From Citrobacter amalonaticus (GTDB lineage Bacteria; Pseudomonadota; Gammaproteobacteria; Enterobacterales; Enterobacteriaceae): a stretch of 64,000 bases of DNA. The DNA lies in contig NZ_AP024585.1 of NCBI RefSeq assembly GCF_018323885.1, positions 124,001 to 188,000 on the forward strand, given 5' to 3'. The notes beneath the pieces were generated by a model, which saw nothing but the letters and a program-made list of their open reading frames with translations, ran no database searches and was not told the origin of the DNA. This document shows positions 12,881 through 24,544 of this stretch, in pieces. Both the position numbers and the translations under genes were made by a program. Within the stretch, counting starts at the first letter, position 1. Each line of letters begins with the position of its first letter.

Positions 12881-13522
12881 ATGAAACCCTATCAACGCCA
12901 GTTTATTGAGTTTGCGCTTAACAAACAGGTACTCAAGTTTGGCGAGTTCACGCTGAAATCCGGGCGCAAGAGCCCCTATTTCTTCAACGCCGGCCTGTTT
13001 AATACCGGGCGCGATCTGGCACTGTTAGGCCGTTTTTACGCTGAAGCATTAGTGGATTCTGGCATTGAATTTGATCTGCTTTTTGGCCCGGCTTACAAAG
13101 GCATTCCCATTGCGACGACCACGGCGGTCGCGCTGGCGGAACATCATGACAAAGACCTGCCGTACTGCTTTAACCGCAAAGAAGCCAAAGATCACGGAGA
13201 AGGTGGCAATCTGGTTGGCAGCGCATTACAAGGCCGCGTGATGCTGGTAGATGATGTGATCACCGCTGGTACGGCCATCCGGGAATCGATGGAAATCATC
13301 CAGGCCAATGGTGCAACGCTGGCTGGTGTGCTGATCTCTTTGGATCGTCAGGAACGCGGACGTGGCGAGATTTCTGCCATTCAGGAAGTCGAGCGCGATT
13401 ATGGCTGTAAGGTGATTTCCATCATCACCCTGAAAGACCTGATTGCCTATCTGGAAGAGAAGCCGGAAATGGCAGAGCATCTGGCAGCGGTGCGGGCGTA
13501 TCGGGAAGCGTTCGGCGTTTAA
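12881..13522 (+). CDS. pyrE: Orotate phosphoribosyltransferase
   Basis: Converts orotate and PRPP to OMP in pyrimidine synthesis. ATG 12881 gives 213 residues, matching E. coli PyrE; it follows a GAGGAG ribosome binding site. An in-frame GTG/ATG extension to 12833 overlaps the attenuator and is rejected. The PRPP-binding motif [17 protein letters not shown] is near residue 120-135, and the flexible catalytic loop [10 protein letters not shown] near 100-110. Expression should depend on the rph–pyrE attenuator. Downstream a REP-like palindrome separates it from convergent slmA. Confidence 0.97.
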   Translation: MKPYQRQFIEFALNKQVLKFGEFTLKSGRKSPYFFNAGLFNTGRDLALLGRFYAEALVDSGIEFDLLFGPAYKGIPIATTTAVALAEHHDKDLPYCFNRKEAKDHGEGGNLVGSALQGRVMLVDDVITAGTAIRESMEIIQANGATLAGVLISLDRQERGRGEISAIQEVERDYGCKVISIITLKDLIAYLEEKPEMAEHLAAVRAYREAFGV

Positions 13523-13530
13523 CGTGAGTG

Positions 13531-13556
13531 GCCGGATAACGCGTGCGCTATCCGGC
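13531..13556. repeat. REP-like palindrome between pyrE and slmA
   Basis: GCCGGATA (13531-13538) pairs with TATCCGGC (13549-13556) around a GC-rich loop. The GCCGGAT core is that of enterobacterial REP/palindromic units. It lies between two convergent genes, the usual place, and may also protect or end the transcripts. Confidence 0.7.
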
Positions 13557-13561
13557 AAACA

Positions 13562-14158
13562 TTACTGCAGTTGCGCGGCGAGCAGTGGCCAGCGGGCGTC
13601 AAAATCATCCGTAGGACGGTATTTGAATTCGCTACGCACAAAGCGCGACAGCATACCTTCGCAGAAGGCGAGCAGTTGACTTGCCAGTAACGTTTCATCC
13701 GTCACGTACCCTTCACCTTCACGCATCCGCTTTTCCCGCAATACCTGGCGCAGTTGTGCTTCAATGCGTTCGAACAGTTGGTTGATACGTCCTTGCAGGC
13801 GATCTTGTTCAAACATCAACGCATGTCCAGTCAGGATGCGCGTCAGGCCAGGATTGCGTTCGCCGAAACCCAGAATCAATAACACAATCAGGCGCACACG
13901 CGCGTGAGTATCTTTTTCATCTTTCAAAATCAAATTGATACGGGTGATCAGGCTGTCTTCGATAAACTCTATCAGGCTATCGAACATGCGGGTCTTGCTG
14001 GGAAAGTGGCGATACAATGCCGCTTCGGAAACGCCGACAGAAGCCGCCAGTTTTGCTGTTGTGATGCGCTGGCTTCCATCACTGGATTCCAGCATCAGCG
14101 CCAGAGACTGAAGTATTTCTTCGCGACGATTCCTTTTCGCAGTTTGTTTTTCTGCCAT
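13562..14158 (-). CDS. slmA: Nucleoid occlusion factor SlmA
   Basis: TetR-family DNA-binding protein that binds SBS sites on the chromosome and disassembles FtsZ polymers over the nucleoid. Start [16 protein letters not shown] gives 198 residues as in E. coli; sixteen further upstream codons are open but unrelated. The N-terminal helix-turn-helix is [23 protein letters not shown] cut in two halves near residues 33-55. The rest is the all-helical dimer domain. It is downstream of dut in the coaBC–dut–slmA cluster. Confidence 0.96.
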   Translation of the reverse strand: MAEKQTAKRNRREEILQSLALMLESSDGSQRITTAKLAASVGVSEAALYRHFPSKTRMFDSLIEFIEDSLITRINLILKDEKDTHARVRLIVLLILGFGERNPGLTRILTGHALMFEQDRLQGRINQLFERIEAQLRQVLREKRMREGEGYVTDETLLASQLLAFCEGMLSRFVRSEFKYRPTDDFDARWPLLAAQLQ

Positions 14159-14266
14159 GTTACAAAATACCCCTGAAAATAAGCACTTGCAGGCGAGCAT
14201 CCACACTATGACCGCAAACCCAGGGCTTGCGGTGATGTTATGACGTTATCGGGATGCGTAACTTTC

Positions 14267-14725
14267 TTACTTACGACCGGAATGGCCGAAACCGCCTTCA
14301 CCACGGTGGGTGGCATCAAACTCTTCCACCAGATTAAATTCGGCCTGCACGACTGGCACAAAGACCATCTGTGCGATACGTTCGCCCGGCTCAATGGTAA
14401 AACTGTCCTGACCACGGTTCCAGACGGACACCATTAGCTGCCCCTGATAGTCAGAATCAATCAACCCCACCAGGTTGCCCAGCACGATACCATGCTTATG
14501 GCCCAGACCCGAACGCGGCAGGATGACGGCAGCCAGAGACGGATCGGCGATGTGAATAGCCAGCCCGGTTGGCAGCAGCGTGGTTGCGCCCGGCGCCAGT
14601 TCTACGGCGTCATCGAGACAAGCCCGCAGGTCAAGTCCGGCGGAGCCGGAGGTGGCATACGTCGGCAGCGGGAATTGCTTGCCGACACGCGGATCCAGAA
14701 TCTTAACGTCGATTTTTTTCATCAT
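14267..14725 (-). CDS. dut: dUTP diphosphatase
   Basis: Hydrolyses dUTP to dUMP and pyrophosphate, keeping uracil out of DNA and feeding dTMP synthesis. 152 residues from the first of two tandem ATG codons. All family motifs are present: [42 protein letters not shown] and the C-terminal [12 protein letters not shown] that closes over the active site of the trimer. Its start overlaps the 3' end of coaBC by 23 nt, indicating co-transcription and probably coupled translation. Confidence 0.97.
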   Translation of the reverse strand: MMKKIDVKILDPRVGKQFPLPTYATSGSAGLDLRACLDDAVELAPGATTLLPTGLAIHIADPSLAAVILPRSGLGHKHGIVLGNLVGLIDSDYQGQLMVSVWNRGQDSFTIEPGERIAQMVFVPVVQAEFNLVEEFDATHRGEGGFGHSGRK

Positions 14726-15923
14726 AACGGGTCACGATCTCGTCGAGTAATAATTGGCCCAGGAGTGCTTTGCGCTCAAGCGGTAAGACTTTATCTCCAT
14801 CCTGCCAGAAAAGGTGTAAAGCGTTGCTGTCGCTATTAAACCCTTGAGTTGAAAGCGAAACATCGTTTGCACAGATCAAATCAAGGTTTTTACGGATACG
14901 TTTTTGCCGGGCATATTCTTCCACATTATTCGTTTCCGCGGCAAACCCAACGACATAGGGGCGATGGTCTTTACGTGCGGCAACTCCGGCGATGATGTCT
15001 GGGTTCTTGACCATTTTTATTGTTAATTCATCACCTTGTGTTGCCTGTTTCTTAATTTTTTCCGGGGCGACAATCGCGGCGCGATAGTCTGCTACGGCAG
15101 CGCAGCCGATAAAAATATGTTGCTGTTGGACGGCGGATTGCACCGCCGCTTCCATTTCCAGAGCGGTCATCACATCAACACGCTGTACAAAAGGCGGCGT
15201 GGGTAATGATACCGGGCCGGCGACCAGCGTAACGTTCGCCCCGCGACGGGCTGCGGCGGCGGCGATGGCAAACCCCATTTTGCCGGAGCTGTGGTTGGAA
15301 ATGTAGCGCACCGGATCGAGCGGTTCGCGCGTCGGGCCCGCGGTAATCATGATGTTAAGATGTTGCAGATCGTTGACAGGGGCGAAATGTGCCGCGGCCA
15401 TATCGACAATCGTTAAAGGATCCAGCATACGGCCCGGCCCTACATCACCGCATGCCTGGCTGCCGCTGTCTGGTCCCCAGATGAGCAACCCACGAGAAGC
15501 CAGAACGCCCAGATTATGCTGCGTTGCCGCAGCCCGGTACATCTGCTGGTTCATTGCCGGTAAAACAGCAACGGGCGCAGGGGTAGCCAGACAAATCGTA
15601 GACACCAGATCGTTTGCCATGCCGGCTGCGACACGCGCGATAAGGTCTGCGGTGGCCGGGGCGAGAATCACCAGGTCGGCCCATTTTCCTAACTCAATAT
15701 GGCCCATTGCGGCCTCTGCCGTGGGATCCAGCAGGCTGTCGGAAACGGGATACCCGGAAACCGCCTGTAAGCTGAGTGGGGTAATAAAGGCTTTAGCCGC
15801 CTCGGTCATTGCCACACGGACATCAGCGCCGCGTTCGCGCAGACGACGCACCAGTTCAGGGGTTTTGTAGGCAGCAATGCCGCCGCTGACGCCGAGAACG
15901 ATTTTTTTACCGGCCAGGCTCAT
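14703..15923 (-). CDS. coaBC: Bifunctional phosphopantothenoylcysteine decarboxylase/synthetase CoaBC
   Basis: Carries out two consecutive steps of coenzyme A synthesis: CoaB couples cysteine to 4'-phosphopantothenate with CTP, and CoaC (flavoprotein) decarboxylates the product. Start [20 protein letters not shown] gives 406 residues as in E. coli Dfp; the open frame continues about 100 codons upstream without similarity. The CoaC domain shows VSGGIAAYK and the PAMNQQM motif near residue 123. The CoaB domain starts near 190 with [17 protein letters not shown] and includes [20 protein letters not shown]. Divergent from radC. Confidence 0.96.
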   Translation of the reverse strand: MSLAGKKIVLGVSGGIAAYKTPELVRRLRERGADVRVAMTEAAKAFITPLSLQAVSGYPVSDSLLDPTAEAAMGHIELGKWADLVILAPATADLIARVAAGMANDLVSTICLATPAPVAVLPAMNQQMYRAAATQHNLGVLASRGLLIWGPDSGSQACGDVGPGRMLDPLTIVDMAAAHFAPVNDLQHLNIMITAGPTREPLDPVRYISNHSSGKMGFAIAAAAARRGANVTLVAGPVSLPTPPFVQRVDVMTALEMEAAVQSAVQQQHIFIGCAAVADYRAAIVAPEKIKKQATQGDELTIKMVKNPDIIAGVAARKDHRPYVVGFAAETNNVEEYARQKRIRKNLDLICANDVSLSTQGFNSDSNALHLFWQDGDKVLPLERKALLGQLLLDEIVTRYDEKNRR

Positions 15924-16096
15924 CATGATCATTCCTGTTGGATTACACCAGAAGGCGGATATTTTATCACAATCCGTAAACTGTCGTGCGTTCACCCATG
16001 AATCACTTTGCGAGGCGCTACGCAGGAGTGAAAATTGTACGTCGATTCCCCCTACGGGCCGTGCCACCATGCATGCTGGCATGAGGAGGTGTGGGG

Positions 16097-16762
16097 ATGG
16101 AAACTGCTGAATATGTGCTGCCGAGGGAAAAACTGTTGGCGCTTGGGGTCGATACGCTGACGGATGACGAACTACTGGCGCTCTTCTTACGGACCGGAAC
16201 GCCCGGGAAAGATGTCTTTGCACTGGCAAAAGAGATCCTGGAACATTTTGGCTCTCTTTATAGCTTGTTGACGGCGGACTACTCTCAATTCAGCGCGGTG
16301 ACAGGGATTGGCGTAGCAAAGTATGCGCAGCTTAAAGGCATCGCGGAACTGGCCAGGCGCTTTTATGAAGTGCAAATAAAAGGTACGAACCCATTACTCA
16401 GCCCGGTGTTAACACGGGATTTTTTGCAGAGCCAATTAGCGGGGGAGGCGCGGGAAGTTTTCATGGTGGTTTTTCTCGATTCTCAACACCATGTCATTAA
16501 ACATAGCCGCCTTTTCTCTGGCACACTCACCCATGTTGAGATCCATCCGCGTGAAATTATTCGTGAAGCGATAAAAATCAATGCATCTGCGGTGATCCTT
16601 GCCCATAATCATCCGTCGGGGTGTGCAGAGCCGAGCAAAGCGGATAAACTTATCACCGAGCGTGTCGTAAAATGCTGTCAGTTCATGGATATCCGTGTGC
16701 TTGATCACCTTGTCATTGGACGCGGAGAGTACGTTTCGTTTGCGGAACGAGGTTGGATTTGA
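16097..16762 (+). CDS. radC: RadC family (JAMM/MPN+) protein
   Basis: UPF0758 family protein, 221 residues from ATG 16097. This start is 7 nt after a GAGGAGG ribosome binding site; the GTG at 16091 lies too close to it. The N-terminal part has a helix-hairpin-helix region ([17 protein letters not shown] near 65-80). The C-terminal part is a JAMM metalloprotease-like fold with [14 protein letters not shown] and the zinc-ligand motif HNHPSG near residue 173. Despite its name, a DNA-repair role in E. coli was not upheld; the activity is unknown. Confidence 0.93.
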   Translation: METAEYVLPREKLLALGVDTLTDDELLALFLRTGTPGKDVFALAKEILEHFGSLYSLLTADYSQFSAVTGIGVAKYAQLKGIAELARRFYEVQIKGTNPLLSPVLTRDFLQSQLAGEAREVFMVVFLDSQHHVIKHSRLFSGTLTHVEIHPREIIREAIKINASAVILAHNHPSGCAEPSKADKLITERVVKCCQFMDIRVLDHLVIGRGEYVSFAERGWI

Positions 16763-16804
16763 CGCACTTTGCGCGATCCATCGGGATCTTTGTCTGTTCG
16801 GGAC

Positions 16805-16833
16805 TTGAGCACATCGCTGACTCAGCGTATACT
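16805..16833 (+). promoter_or_regulatory. Sigma-70 promoter for rpmB–rpmG
   Basis: A -35 element TTGAGC (16805-16810) and a -10 element TATACT (16828-16833) are 17 bp apart. This is a strong match to sigma-70 spacing. It would start transcription near 16840, giving a leader of almost 190 nt before rpmB. Confidence 0.75.
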
Positions 16834-17007
16834 ACGCCACCTTTGAGAATCTCGGGTTTGGCATTTGGGCCTGGCAATCGAGTGTTCACTTAGACACCCA
16901 ATCATTCACGTTGCGTTAAGGCAGCTTGAAGGGTGAGGTGTAGAACCGCGATGACCGGGCTGTAAAGCCTGACGAGGCGCCGATACCCCATACGAAGCTC
17001 GAGCTAA

Positions 17008-17265
<258 letters not shown>

Positions 17266-17282
17266 GTACTAAGAGGAAATAA

Positions 17283-17453
<171 letters not shown>

Positions 17454-17472
17454 GTCTCGCTTTGCTGTAATG

Positions 17473-17499
17473 AAAAACCTCGCTTCGGCGGGGTTTTTT
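17473..17499 (+). terminator. rpmB–rpmG terminator
   Basis: AACCTCGC (17476-17483), a stable TTCG tetraloop, then GCGGGGTT (17488-17495), with one G-T wobble, followed by a T run. Runs of A upstream make it potentially active from both sides. It lies 20 nt beyond the rpmG stop. Confidence 0.9.
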
Positions 17500-17551
17500 G
17501 TTTTCTGGCCATCCCCATATTAGTGAGACCTGATACACAGCCGGAGACGTT

Positions 17552-18361
17552 ATGCCTGAATTACCTGAAGTCGAAACCAGCCGCCGCGGTATTGAACCGC
17601 ATCTGGTCGGGGCAACCATTCTGCATGCCAATGTGCGTAATGGACGTCTGCGTTGGCCGGTATCAGAAGAGATCTATCGTCTGAGCGACAAACCGGTGCT
17701 CAGCGTTCAGCGCCGTGCGAAATACCTTCTGCTGGAGCTACCCGATGGCTGGATCATCATTCACCTGGGGATGTCAGGCAGTCTACGTATCCTTCCTGAA
17801 GAACTGCCTGCAGAAAAACATGACCATGTCGATTTAGTGATGAGTAACGGTAAAGTCCTGCGCTACACCGATCCCCGTCGCTTTGGTGCCTGGCTGTGGA
17901 CGAAAGAACTGGAAGGGCACAACGTACTGGCGCATCTCGGTCCTGAACCGCTAAGCGATACTTTCAACGGCGAATACCTGCAACAGAAATGTGCGAAGAA
18001 GAAAACGGCGATTAAACCCTGGTTGATGGATAATAAGCTGGTCGTGGGGGTCGGAAATATCTACGCCAGTGAATCTCTGTTTGCTGCGGGTATTCATCCT
18101 GACCGTCTGGCGTCGTCATTGTCGCCGGCTGAATATGAACTGCTGGTGCGCGTGATTAAGGCCGTCCTGCTGCGTTCAATAGAACAGGGGGGAACGACGC
18201 TGAAAGATTTTCTGCAAAGCGATGGTAAACCGGGCTATTTTGCTCAAGAGTTGCAGGTCTATGGCCGTAAAGGTGAGCCATGCAGAGTGTGCGGAACGCC
18301 GATCGTAGCATCGAAACACGCGCAGCGTGCGACGTTCTATTGCCGTCAGTGCCAGAAGTAA
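17552..18361 (+). CDS. mutM: Formamidopyrimidine-DNA glycosylase MutM
   Basis: Base-excision repair enzyme removing 8-oxoguanine and formamidopyrimidines, with beta/delta lyase activity. 269 residues, the usual length. The catalytic N-terminal proline is in MPELPEVE. The helix-two-turn-helix region includes [14 protein letters not shown] near residue 165, and the C-terminal zinc finger is CRVCG…FYCRQCQK with four cysteines. In E. coli it is often described with the rpmBG transcripts; here a terminator intervenes. It converges on coaD. Confidence 0.97.
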   Translation: MPELPEVETSRRGIEPHLVGATILHANVRNGRLRWPVSEEIYRLSDKPVLSVQRRAKYLLLELPDGWIIIHLGMSGSLRILPEELPAEKHDHVDLVMSNGKVLRYTDPRRFGAWLWTKELEGHNVLAHLGPEPLSDTFNGEYLQQKCAKKKTAIKPWLMDNKLVVGVGNIYASESLFAAGIHPDRLASSLSPAEYELLVRVIKAVLLRSIEQGGTTLKDFLQSDGKPGYFAQELQVYGRKGEPCRVCGTPIVASKHAQRATFYCRQCQK

Positions 18362-18386
18362 GACGGGGCGTCCCGGATGCGGGGCG

Positions 18387-20152
<1,766 letters not shown>

Positions 20153-20563
20153 AGTAAATAGCTGACTTATGGATGTGCTGGGGATTCTATGTATTTAGCC
20201 AGGGCTTTACCATTACTTTTCCTGTTTTTGACTTAAATAGCTTTAAGTCCGACTTATTCCGCCAGCCCGGCTCATCTTTTTTGAATTTTTATGCCATTTA
20301 TTGATTTTTACTGCTATTGCCGTTGTTAACCGAGCCAATCGGTGACGAAAAAAACGATGCTCAGGTTAATATCGATTTGATTTAAAAAAGAAAAATACCC
20401 ACTTTGCGGTTAATTTATTCGAGTCGGATCGCAGCGAAAGAAGTGATACACTAGCGCGTAAAAGTCAGTGCAATATCAGTGATCGGGTAGCTGTTGAGCC
20501 TGGGGCGGTAGCGTGCTGTTTTCTGCTTAACTTTATCGGACAATCACAACAAAAGAGTCGCGT
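20153..20563 (+). promoter_or_regulatory. waaA–waaQ intergenic regulatory region with JUMPstart/ops
   Basis: This 411-nt gap has no gene. It is AT-rich near waaA. A possible -10 hexamer TACACT is at 20447-20452, but I see no good -35 for it. At 20483-20520 lies a JUMPstart element containing GTAGCTGTTGAGCC and the ops core GGCGGTAGCGTG at 20504-20515. In E. coli and Salmonella, ops recruits RfaH to prevent early termination in the long waaQ operon; that role follows from family knowledge. Confidence 0.88.
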
Positions 20564-21634
20564 GTGGAAAAGCCTTTTCGAAAAATTCTGGTCATCAAGA
20601 TGCGTTTCCACGGGGATATGCTATTAACCACTCCCGTTATCAGTACGCTGAAGCAGAACTATCCTGACGCCAAAATCGATATGCTTCTTTACCAGGATAC
20701 GATGCCTATTTTGTCGGAAAACCCCGAGATTAATACCCTTTATGGCATCAGTAATAAGGGAACAGGGGCGGCAGAGAAAATTAAAAATACGCTTTCGCTG
20801 ATTAAGACCTTACGCAACAACCAATATGATCTGGTCATCAACCTGACCGATCAGTGGATCGTGGCGCTGATTGTCCGTTTTTTACACGCAAGAGTAAAAA
20901 TATCCCAGGATTTCGCCAACCGGCAGTCTGCATTCTGGAAACAGAGTTTTACCCATCTCGTTCCCTATTCCGGCGAACACGTTGTCGAACGTACGCTGTC
21001 AGCACTCAAACCGCTGGGGCTGGAGCATATTGTTACTGAAACGACGATGAGCTATCGACCTGAACACTGGGAGAATATGCGTCGACAGTTGCGCCAGCTT
21101 GGCGTGACGCATCAGTATGTGGTGATTCAACCTACGGCAAGGCAGTTATTTAAGTGCTGGGATAATGACAAATTTTCCCGCGTCATTGATGCTCTTGAAC
21201 GTCGTGGTTATCAGGTCGTGCTGACGTCCGGCCCTTCTGCTGACGATTTAGCCTGTGTGGAAGAGATTGCGCTGGGGTGCGAAACCAAACCGGTAACCGG
21301 GCTGGCAGGTAAAACCCGATTCCCGGAATTAGGCGCGCTGATTGATCATGCTGCCCTTTTTATTGGCGTTGATTCAGCCCCAGGGCATATTGCCGCGGCG
21401 GTCAAAACGCCGGTGATATGTCTGTTTGGCGCGACAGACCATGTCTTCTGGCGCCCCTGGACTGACAATATTATTCAGTTCTGGGCAGGGGACTATCAGC
21501 CGATGCCTAAACGATCTGAACTGGACCGTAACAAAAAATATATGTCCGTTATTCCCGTTGAGGATGTGATTGCGGCAACGGAAAAACTGTTGCCGCAGAA
21601 CGCGCAAATTATCGAAATGGATGCGCCAGTATGA
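20564..21634 (+). CDS. waaQ: LPS core heptosyltransferase III WaaQ
   Basis: GT9 enzyme adding the side-branch heptose (HepIII) onto HepII of the inner core from ADP-heptose. 356 residues starting at GTG 20564 (MEKPFRKILVIKMRFHGDM). The GT9 nucleotide-binding part is at VVIQPTARQLFKCWDNDKF near residue 186, and VDSAPGHIAAA near 269 is the typical GT9 C-terminal motif. First gene of the RfaH-type core operon; its stop overlaps the waaG start by 4 nt. Confidence 0.96.
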   Translation: MEKPFRKILVIKMRFHGDMLLTTPVISTLKQNYPDAKIDMLLYQDTMPILSENPEINTLYGISNKGTGAAEKIKNTLSLIKTLRNNQYDLVINLTDQWIVALIVRFLHARVKISQDFANRQSAFWKQSFTHLVPYSGEHVVERTLSALKPLGLEHIVTETTMSYRPEHWENMRRQLRQLGVTHQYVVIQPTARQLFKCWDNDKFSRVIDALERRGYQVVLTSGPSADDLACVEEIALGCETKPVTGLAGKTRFPELGALIDHAALFIGVDSAPGHIAAAVKTPVICLFGATDHVFWRPWTDNIIQFWAGDYQPMPKRSELDRNKKYMSVIPVEDVIAATEKLLPQNAQIIEMDAPV

Positions 21635-22755
21635 TCGTGGCTTTTTGTTTGTATAAGTATTTTCCGTTCGGCGGACTACAACGTGACTTTATGCGCATTG
21701 CGCAAACCGTCGCAGCCCGAGGTCATCAGGTCCGTATTTATACCCAATCGTGGGACGGAGAATGCCCGGATGCTTTTGAGCTCATTCGTGTACCGGTTAA
21801 ATCGCGGACCAACCATGGGCGTAATGCGGAATATTATGCCTGGGTACAGGCGCATTTGCGTGAGCATCCCGTTGACAGGGTCGTAGGGTTTAACAAGATG
21901 CCAGGCCTGGATGTCTATTTTGCCGCGGATGTCTGTTATGCCGAAAAAGTTGAGCAAGAAAAAGGCTTTTTCTATCGTCTGACCTCCCGTTATCGTCATT
22001 ATGCGGCGTTTGAACGGGCAACGTTTGAACAGGGTAAACCGACGCAGTTATTAATGCTGACGGATACGCAGATTGCTGATTTTCAGAAGCATTATCAAAC
22101 CGAAGCGGAGCGTTTTCATATTCTCCCTCCGGGGATTTACCCGGACAGAAAATACAGTGCGCAAATCCCGAATGCCCGTGAAATCGTTCGCCAGAAGAAC
22201 GGTATTTCGGAGCAGCAAAACTTACTGTTGCAGGTTGGCTCTGATTTTACCCGCAAAGGGGTGGATCGTTCGATTGAAGCACTTGCGTCACTTCCGGCGG
22301 CGCTGCGGCATAACACACTTTTGTATATTGTCGGTCAGGATAAGCCACGCAAATTTGAAGCGCTGGCAGAAAAACGCGGCGTGCGCAGTAATGTACATTT
22401 TTTCTCCGGACGCAATGATGTCTCGGAGTTGATGGCTGCCGCCGATTTGTTACTGCACCCGGCCTATCAGGAAGCGGCAGGTATTGTTCTGCTGGAGGCG
22501 ATTACTGCTGGCTTGCCAGTGTTGACCACGGCCGTTTGCGGTTATGCGCATTATATTACGCAGGCTAACTGTGGCGATGTCATTGAAGAACCCTGGCGGC
22601 AGGACGCGTTGAACGACATTTTGCGTAAAGCGCTGACCCAGCCGTCATTGCGTGCAGCGTGGGCAGAAAACGCGCGGCATTATGCGGATACGCAAGATTT
22701 GTACAGTCTGCCGGAAAAGGCGGCGGACATTATTACAGGTGGTCTGGATGGTTGA
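21631..22755 (+). CDS. waaG: LPS core glucosyltransferase I WaaG
   Basis: GT4/GT-B enzyme that adds the first outer-core glucose from UDP-glucose to HepII. 374 residues. The N-terminal [20 protein letters not shown] is the characteristic donor/acceptor loop start. The C-terminal GT4 signature [19 protein letters not shown] carries the E-x7-E pair near residues 275-290. Overlaps waaQ by 4 nt upstream and waaP by 8 nt downstream. Confidence 0.97.
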   Translation: MIVAFCLYKYFPFGGLQRDFMRIAQTVAARGHQVRIYTQSWDGECPDAFELIRVPVKSRTNHGRNAEYYAWVQAHLREHPVDRVVGFNKMPGLDVYFAADVCYAEKVEQEKGFFYRLTSRYRHYAAFERATFEQGKPTQLLMLTDTQIADFQKHYQTEAERFHILPPGIYPDRKYSAQIPNAREIVRQKNGISEQQNLLLQVGSDFTRKGVDRSIEALASLPAALRHNTLLYIVGQDKPRKFEALAEKRGVRSNVHFFSGRNDVSELMAAADLLLHPAYQEAAGIVLLEAITAGLPVLTTAVCGYAHYITQANCGDVIEEPWRQDALNDILRKALTQPSLRAAWAENARHYADTQDLYSLPEKAADIITGGLDG

Positions 22756-23545
22756 ATTGAAAGAACCGTTAGCCACATTATGGCGCGGGAAAGACGCGTT
22801 TGAGGAAGTCAAAACGCTGCAGGGTGAAGTCTTCAGGGAGCTGGAAACTCGTCGTACGCTGCGATTTGAACTGGCGGGGAAAAGCTATTTCCTTAAATGG
22901 CATCGGGGTACTTCTCTCAAGGAAATTGTCAAAAACCTTCTCTCGCTGCGGATGCCGGTTTTGGGCGCTGACAGAGAATGGAACGCTATTCATCGCCTCC
23001 AGGATTTAGGCGTGGATACGATGTATGGCGTTGGTTTCGGTGAGAAAGGGCTCAACCCTCTGACCAAAACGTCGTTCATTATTACCGAAGATCTCACGCC
23101 GACCATCAGTCTGGAAGACTATTGTGCGGATTGGGCAACGAATCCACCGGACGTCAACGTCAAGTGGATGATTATTGACCGTGTGGCCACGATGGTGCGC
23201 AAGATGCATGCAGGTGGAATCAATCACCGTGATTGCTATATCTGCCACTTCCTGCTGCATCTGCCTTTTTCAGGCAATAAAGAAGACTTAAAGATTTCGG
23301 TTATTGATCTACACAGGGCACAGATTCGTACGAAAGTTCCTCGCCGCTGGCGTGATAAAGACCTGATTGGCCTCTATTTTTCGTCGCTAAACATCGGGTT
23401 GACACAGCGGGATATCTGGCGGTTTATGCGGGTTTATTTTTCGGCTCCATTACGTGATATATTTCGTAATGAAGCAGACCTGTTAATCCAGGCAGAAGCA
23501 AAAGCAGAGCGAATAAAAGAACGAACACTGAGAAAAAAACTATAA
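22748..23545 (+). CDS. waaP: LPS core heptose(I) kinase WaaP
   Basis: Phosphorylates HepI of the inner core; needed for outer-membrane stability in this group. Start ATG 22748 ([16 protein letters not shown]) gives 265 residues as in E. coli; the frame is open upstream inside waaG but without similarity. The protein-kinase-like catalytic loop is [12 protein letters not shown] near residue 160, and the DFG-equivalent is VIDLHRAQ near 184. Overlaps the end of waaG by 8 nt. Together with WaaQ and WaaY it decorates the heptose region. Confidence 0.96.
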   Translation: MVELKEPLATLWRGKDAFEEVKTLQGEVFRELETRRTLRFELAGKSYFLKWHRGTSLKEIVKNLLSLRMPVLGADREWNAIHRLQDLGVDTMYGVGFGEKGLNPLTKTSFIITEDLTPTISLEDYCADWATNPPDVNVKWMIIDRVATMVRKMHAGGINHRDCYICHFLLHLPFSGNKEDLKISVIDLHRAQIRTKVPRRWRDKDLIGLYFSSLNIGLTQRDIWRFMRVYFSAPLRDIFRNEADLLIQAEAKAERIKERTLRKKL

Positions 23546-23569
23546 TTATTTTGAGATGAAAGAGGCTAA

Positions 23570-24511
23570 ATGTTTCTCTTCATATGCATGACTAATTTGC
23601 AGTTGCTTATTGCAAAAGCTATTATTGAAAAGGAGCGACTGAATAATGTTGATCTGTTGTTTATTGGTGACGCCGGGAATGGAAAAAATGTTTGTTATTT
23701 AAATAAAATCAAACCATTGTGTCAGCATGTTAGTCTCGAAGCAAATGTAAAAAAGACATCAACATTTAAAACATTAAAAAGGACATTGTATGCAAAGAAA
23801 ATTATGATGTCATATAAGAAAAAATATGACGTTGTTTTTTTTGCGAATTTTCATGTGCCACTTATTCACCATATACTATCAGTGATTTCTTTCGATGAGA
23901 TAAGAACATTCGATGATGGAACGAATAATATAAATAAAAAAAGCGTGATGTATCAGGATTCCTCAGTTCCATTCTCGTCGAAATGTTTTCGAAGACTGAT
24001 GGGCAGGAAGTATCATAAAGAGGATATCCTTAAACTCGACAGAGTACATTATACTTTATTTCCAGAAAAACCTAATATTATAGAAAAAAAAGAAGCGATT
24101 ACATTAATTTGTTATAATAGTGTAGCTTCCGGAACAAGTATTACTAAAAAAATATTATTAGGTACAGTCTATTCAGATGCGATTGATAAGAAACACGAAG
24201 TGTTGTCTTTAATACAAAAAGTGCAGTGTTTTATCGATGACAGGAAAATAGATTACTATATTCCTCATCCGAGGGAGTTATCATATCAATTTGACAATGT
24301 TGAAAATATAAACTCTGAATTAATCGCGGAAGATATTATATTAGAGTTTTTAAAGCAAGGTTTACGGCTTGAATTGTATGGATTTAACACTACAGCACAA
24401 ATTAATCTAAGTAATATATCTTTCATTGAAAACTATAATTTAAAAAGTCCTCTATTAAAGGAATGCTTCAATCACCATCTTGGATTTAGCTTTAACGATG
24501 TAGAATTATAA
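23570..24511 (+). CDS. GT52-family glycosyltransferase (LOS sialyltransferase-like) in the waaS position
   Basis: Predicted LPS-core glycosyltransferase, 313 residues, in the slot that holds waaS in E. coli K-12. Motifs match the GT52 family that includes the Neisseria LOS alpha-2,3-sialyltransferase: an N-terminal FICMTNLQLLIAKAII, then TFDDGT at 113-118, HYTLF at 160-164, ILLG at 195-198 and IPHPRE at 231-236. The His in HPR corresponds to the proposed catalytic acid of the Neisseria enzyme. GT52 also contains glucosyltransferases, so donor and linkage are not proven. The gene is visibly AT-rich and Lys/Asn-rich beside waaP, which suggests transfer. ATG follows an AGAGG site. No CMP-sialate genes are in the window. 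Confidence 0.75.
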   Translation: MFLFICMTNLQLLIAKAIIEKERLNNVDLLFIGDAGNGKNVCYLNKIKPLCQHVSLEANVKKTSTFKTLKRTLYAKKIMMSYKKKYDVVFFANFHVPLIHHILSVISFDEIRTFDDGTNNINKKSVMYQDSSVPFSSKCFRRLMGRKYHKEDILKLDRVHYTLFPEKPNIIEKKEAITLICYNSVASGTSITKKILLGTVYSDAIDKKHEVLSLIQKVQCFIDDRKIDYYIPHPRELSYQFDNVENINSELIAEDIILEFLKQGLRLELYGFNTTAQINLSNISFIENYNLKSPLLKECFNHHLGFSFNDVEL

Positions 24512-24544
24512 TCACGATGGCAAGAAGAGAGACCGTAATCATAT

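Noticed and set aside
13531..13556. The pyrE–slmA palindrome as a dedicated terminator
   Set aside because: It lacks a T run on either side and carries a REP core, so it is listed as a REP-like repeat instead.
14703..16229. A longer CoaBC starting near 16229
   Set aside because: The extra 102 residues have no family similarity and overlap the radC start region; MSLAGKK at 15923 gives the normal length.
22652..22747. Upstream extension of WaaP inside waaG
   Set aside because: The 32 extra codons are a shadow of waaG; ATG 22748 matches the known WaaP N-terminus.
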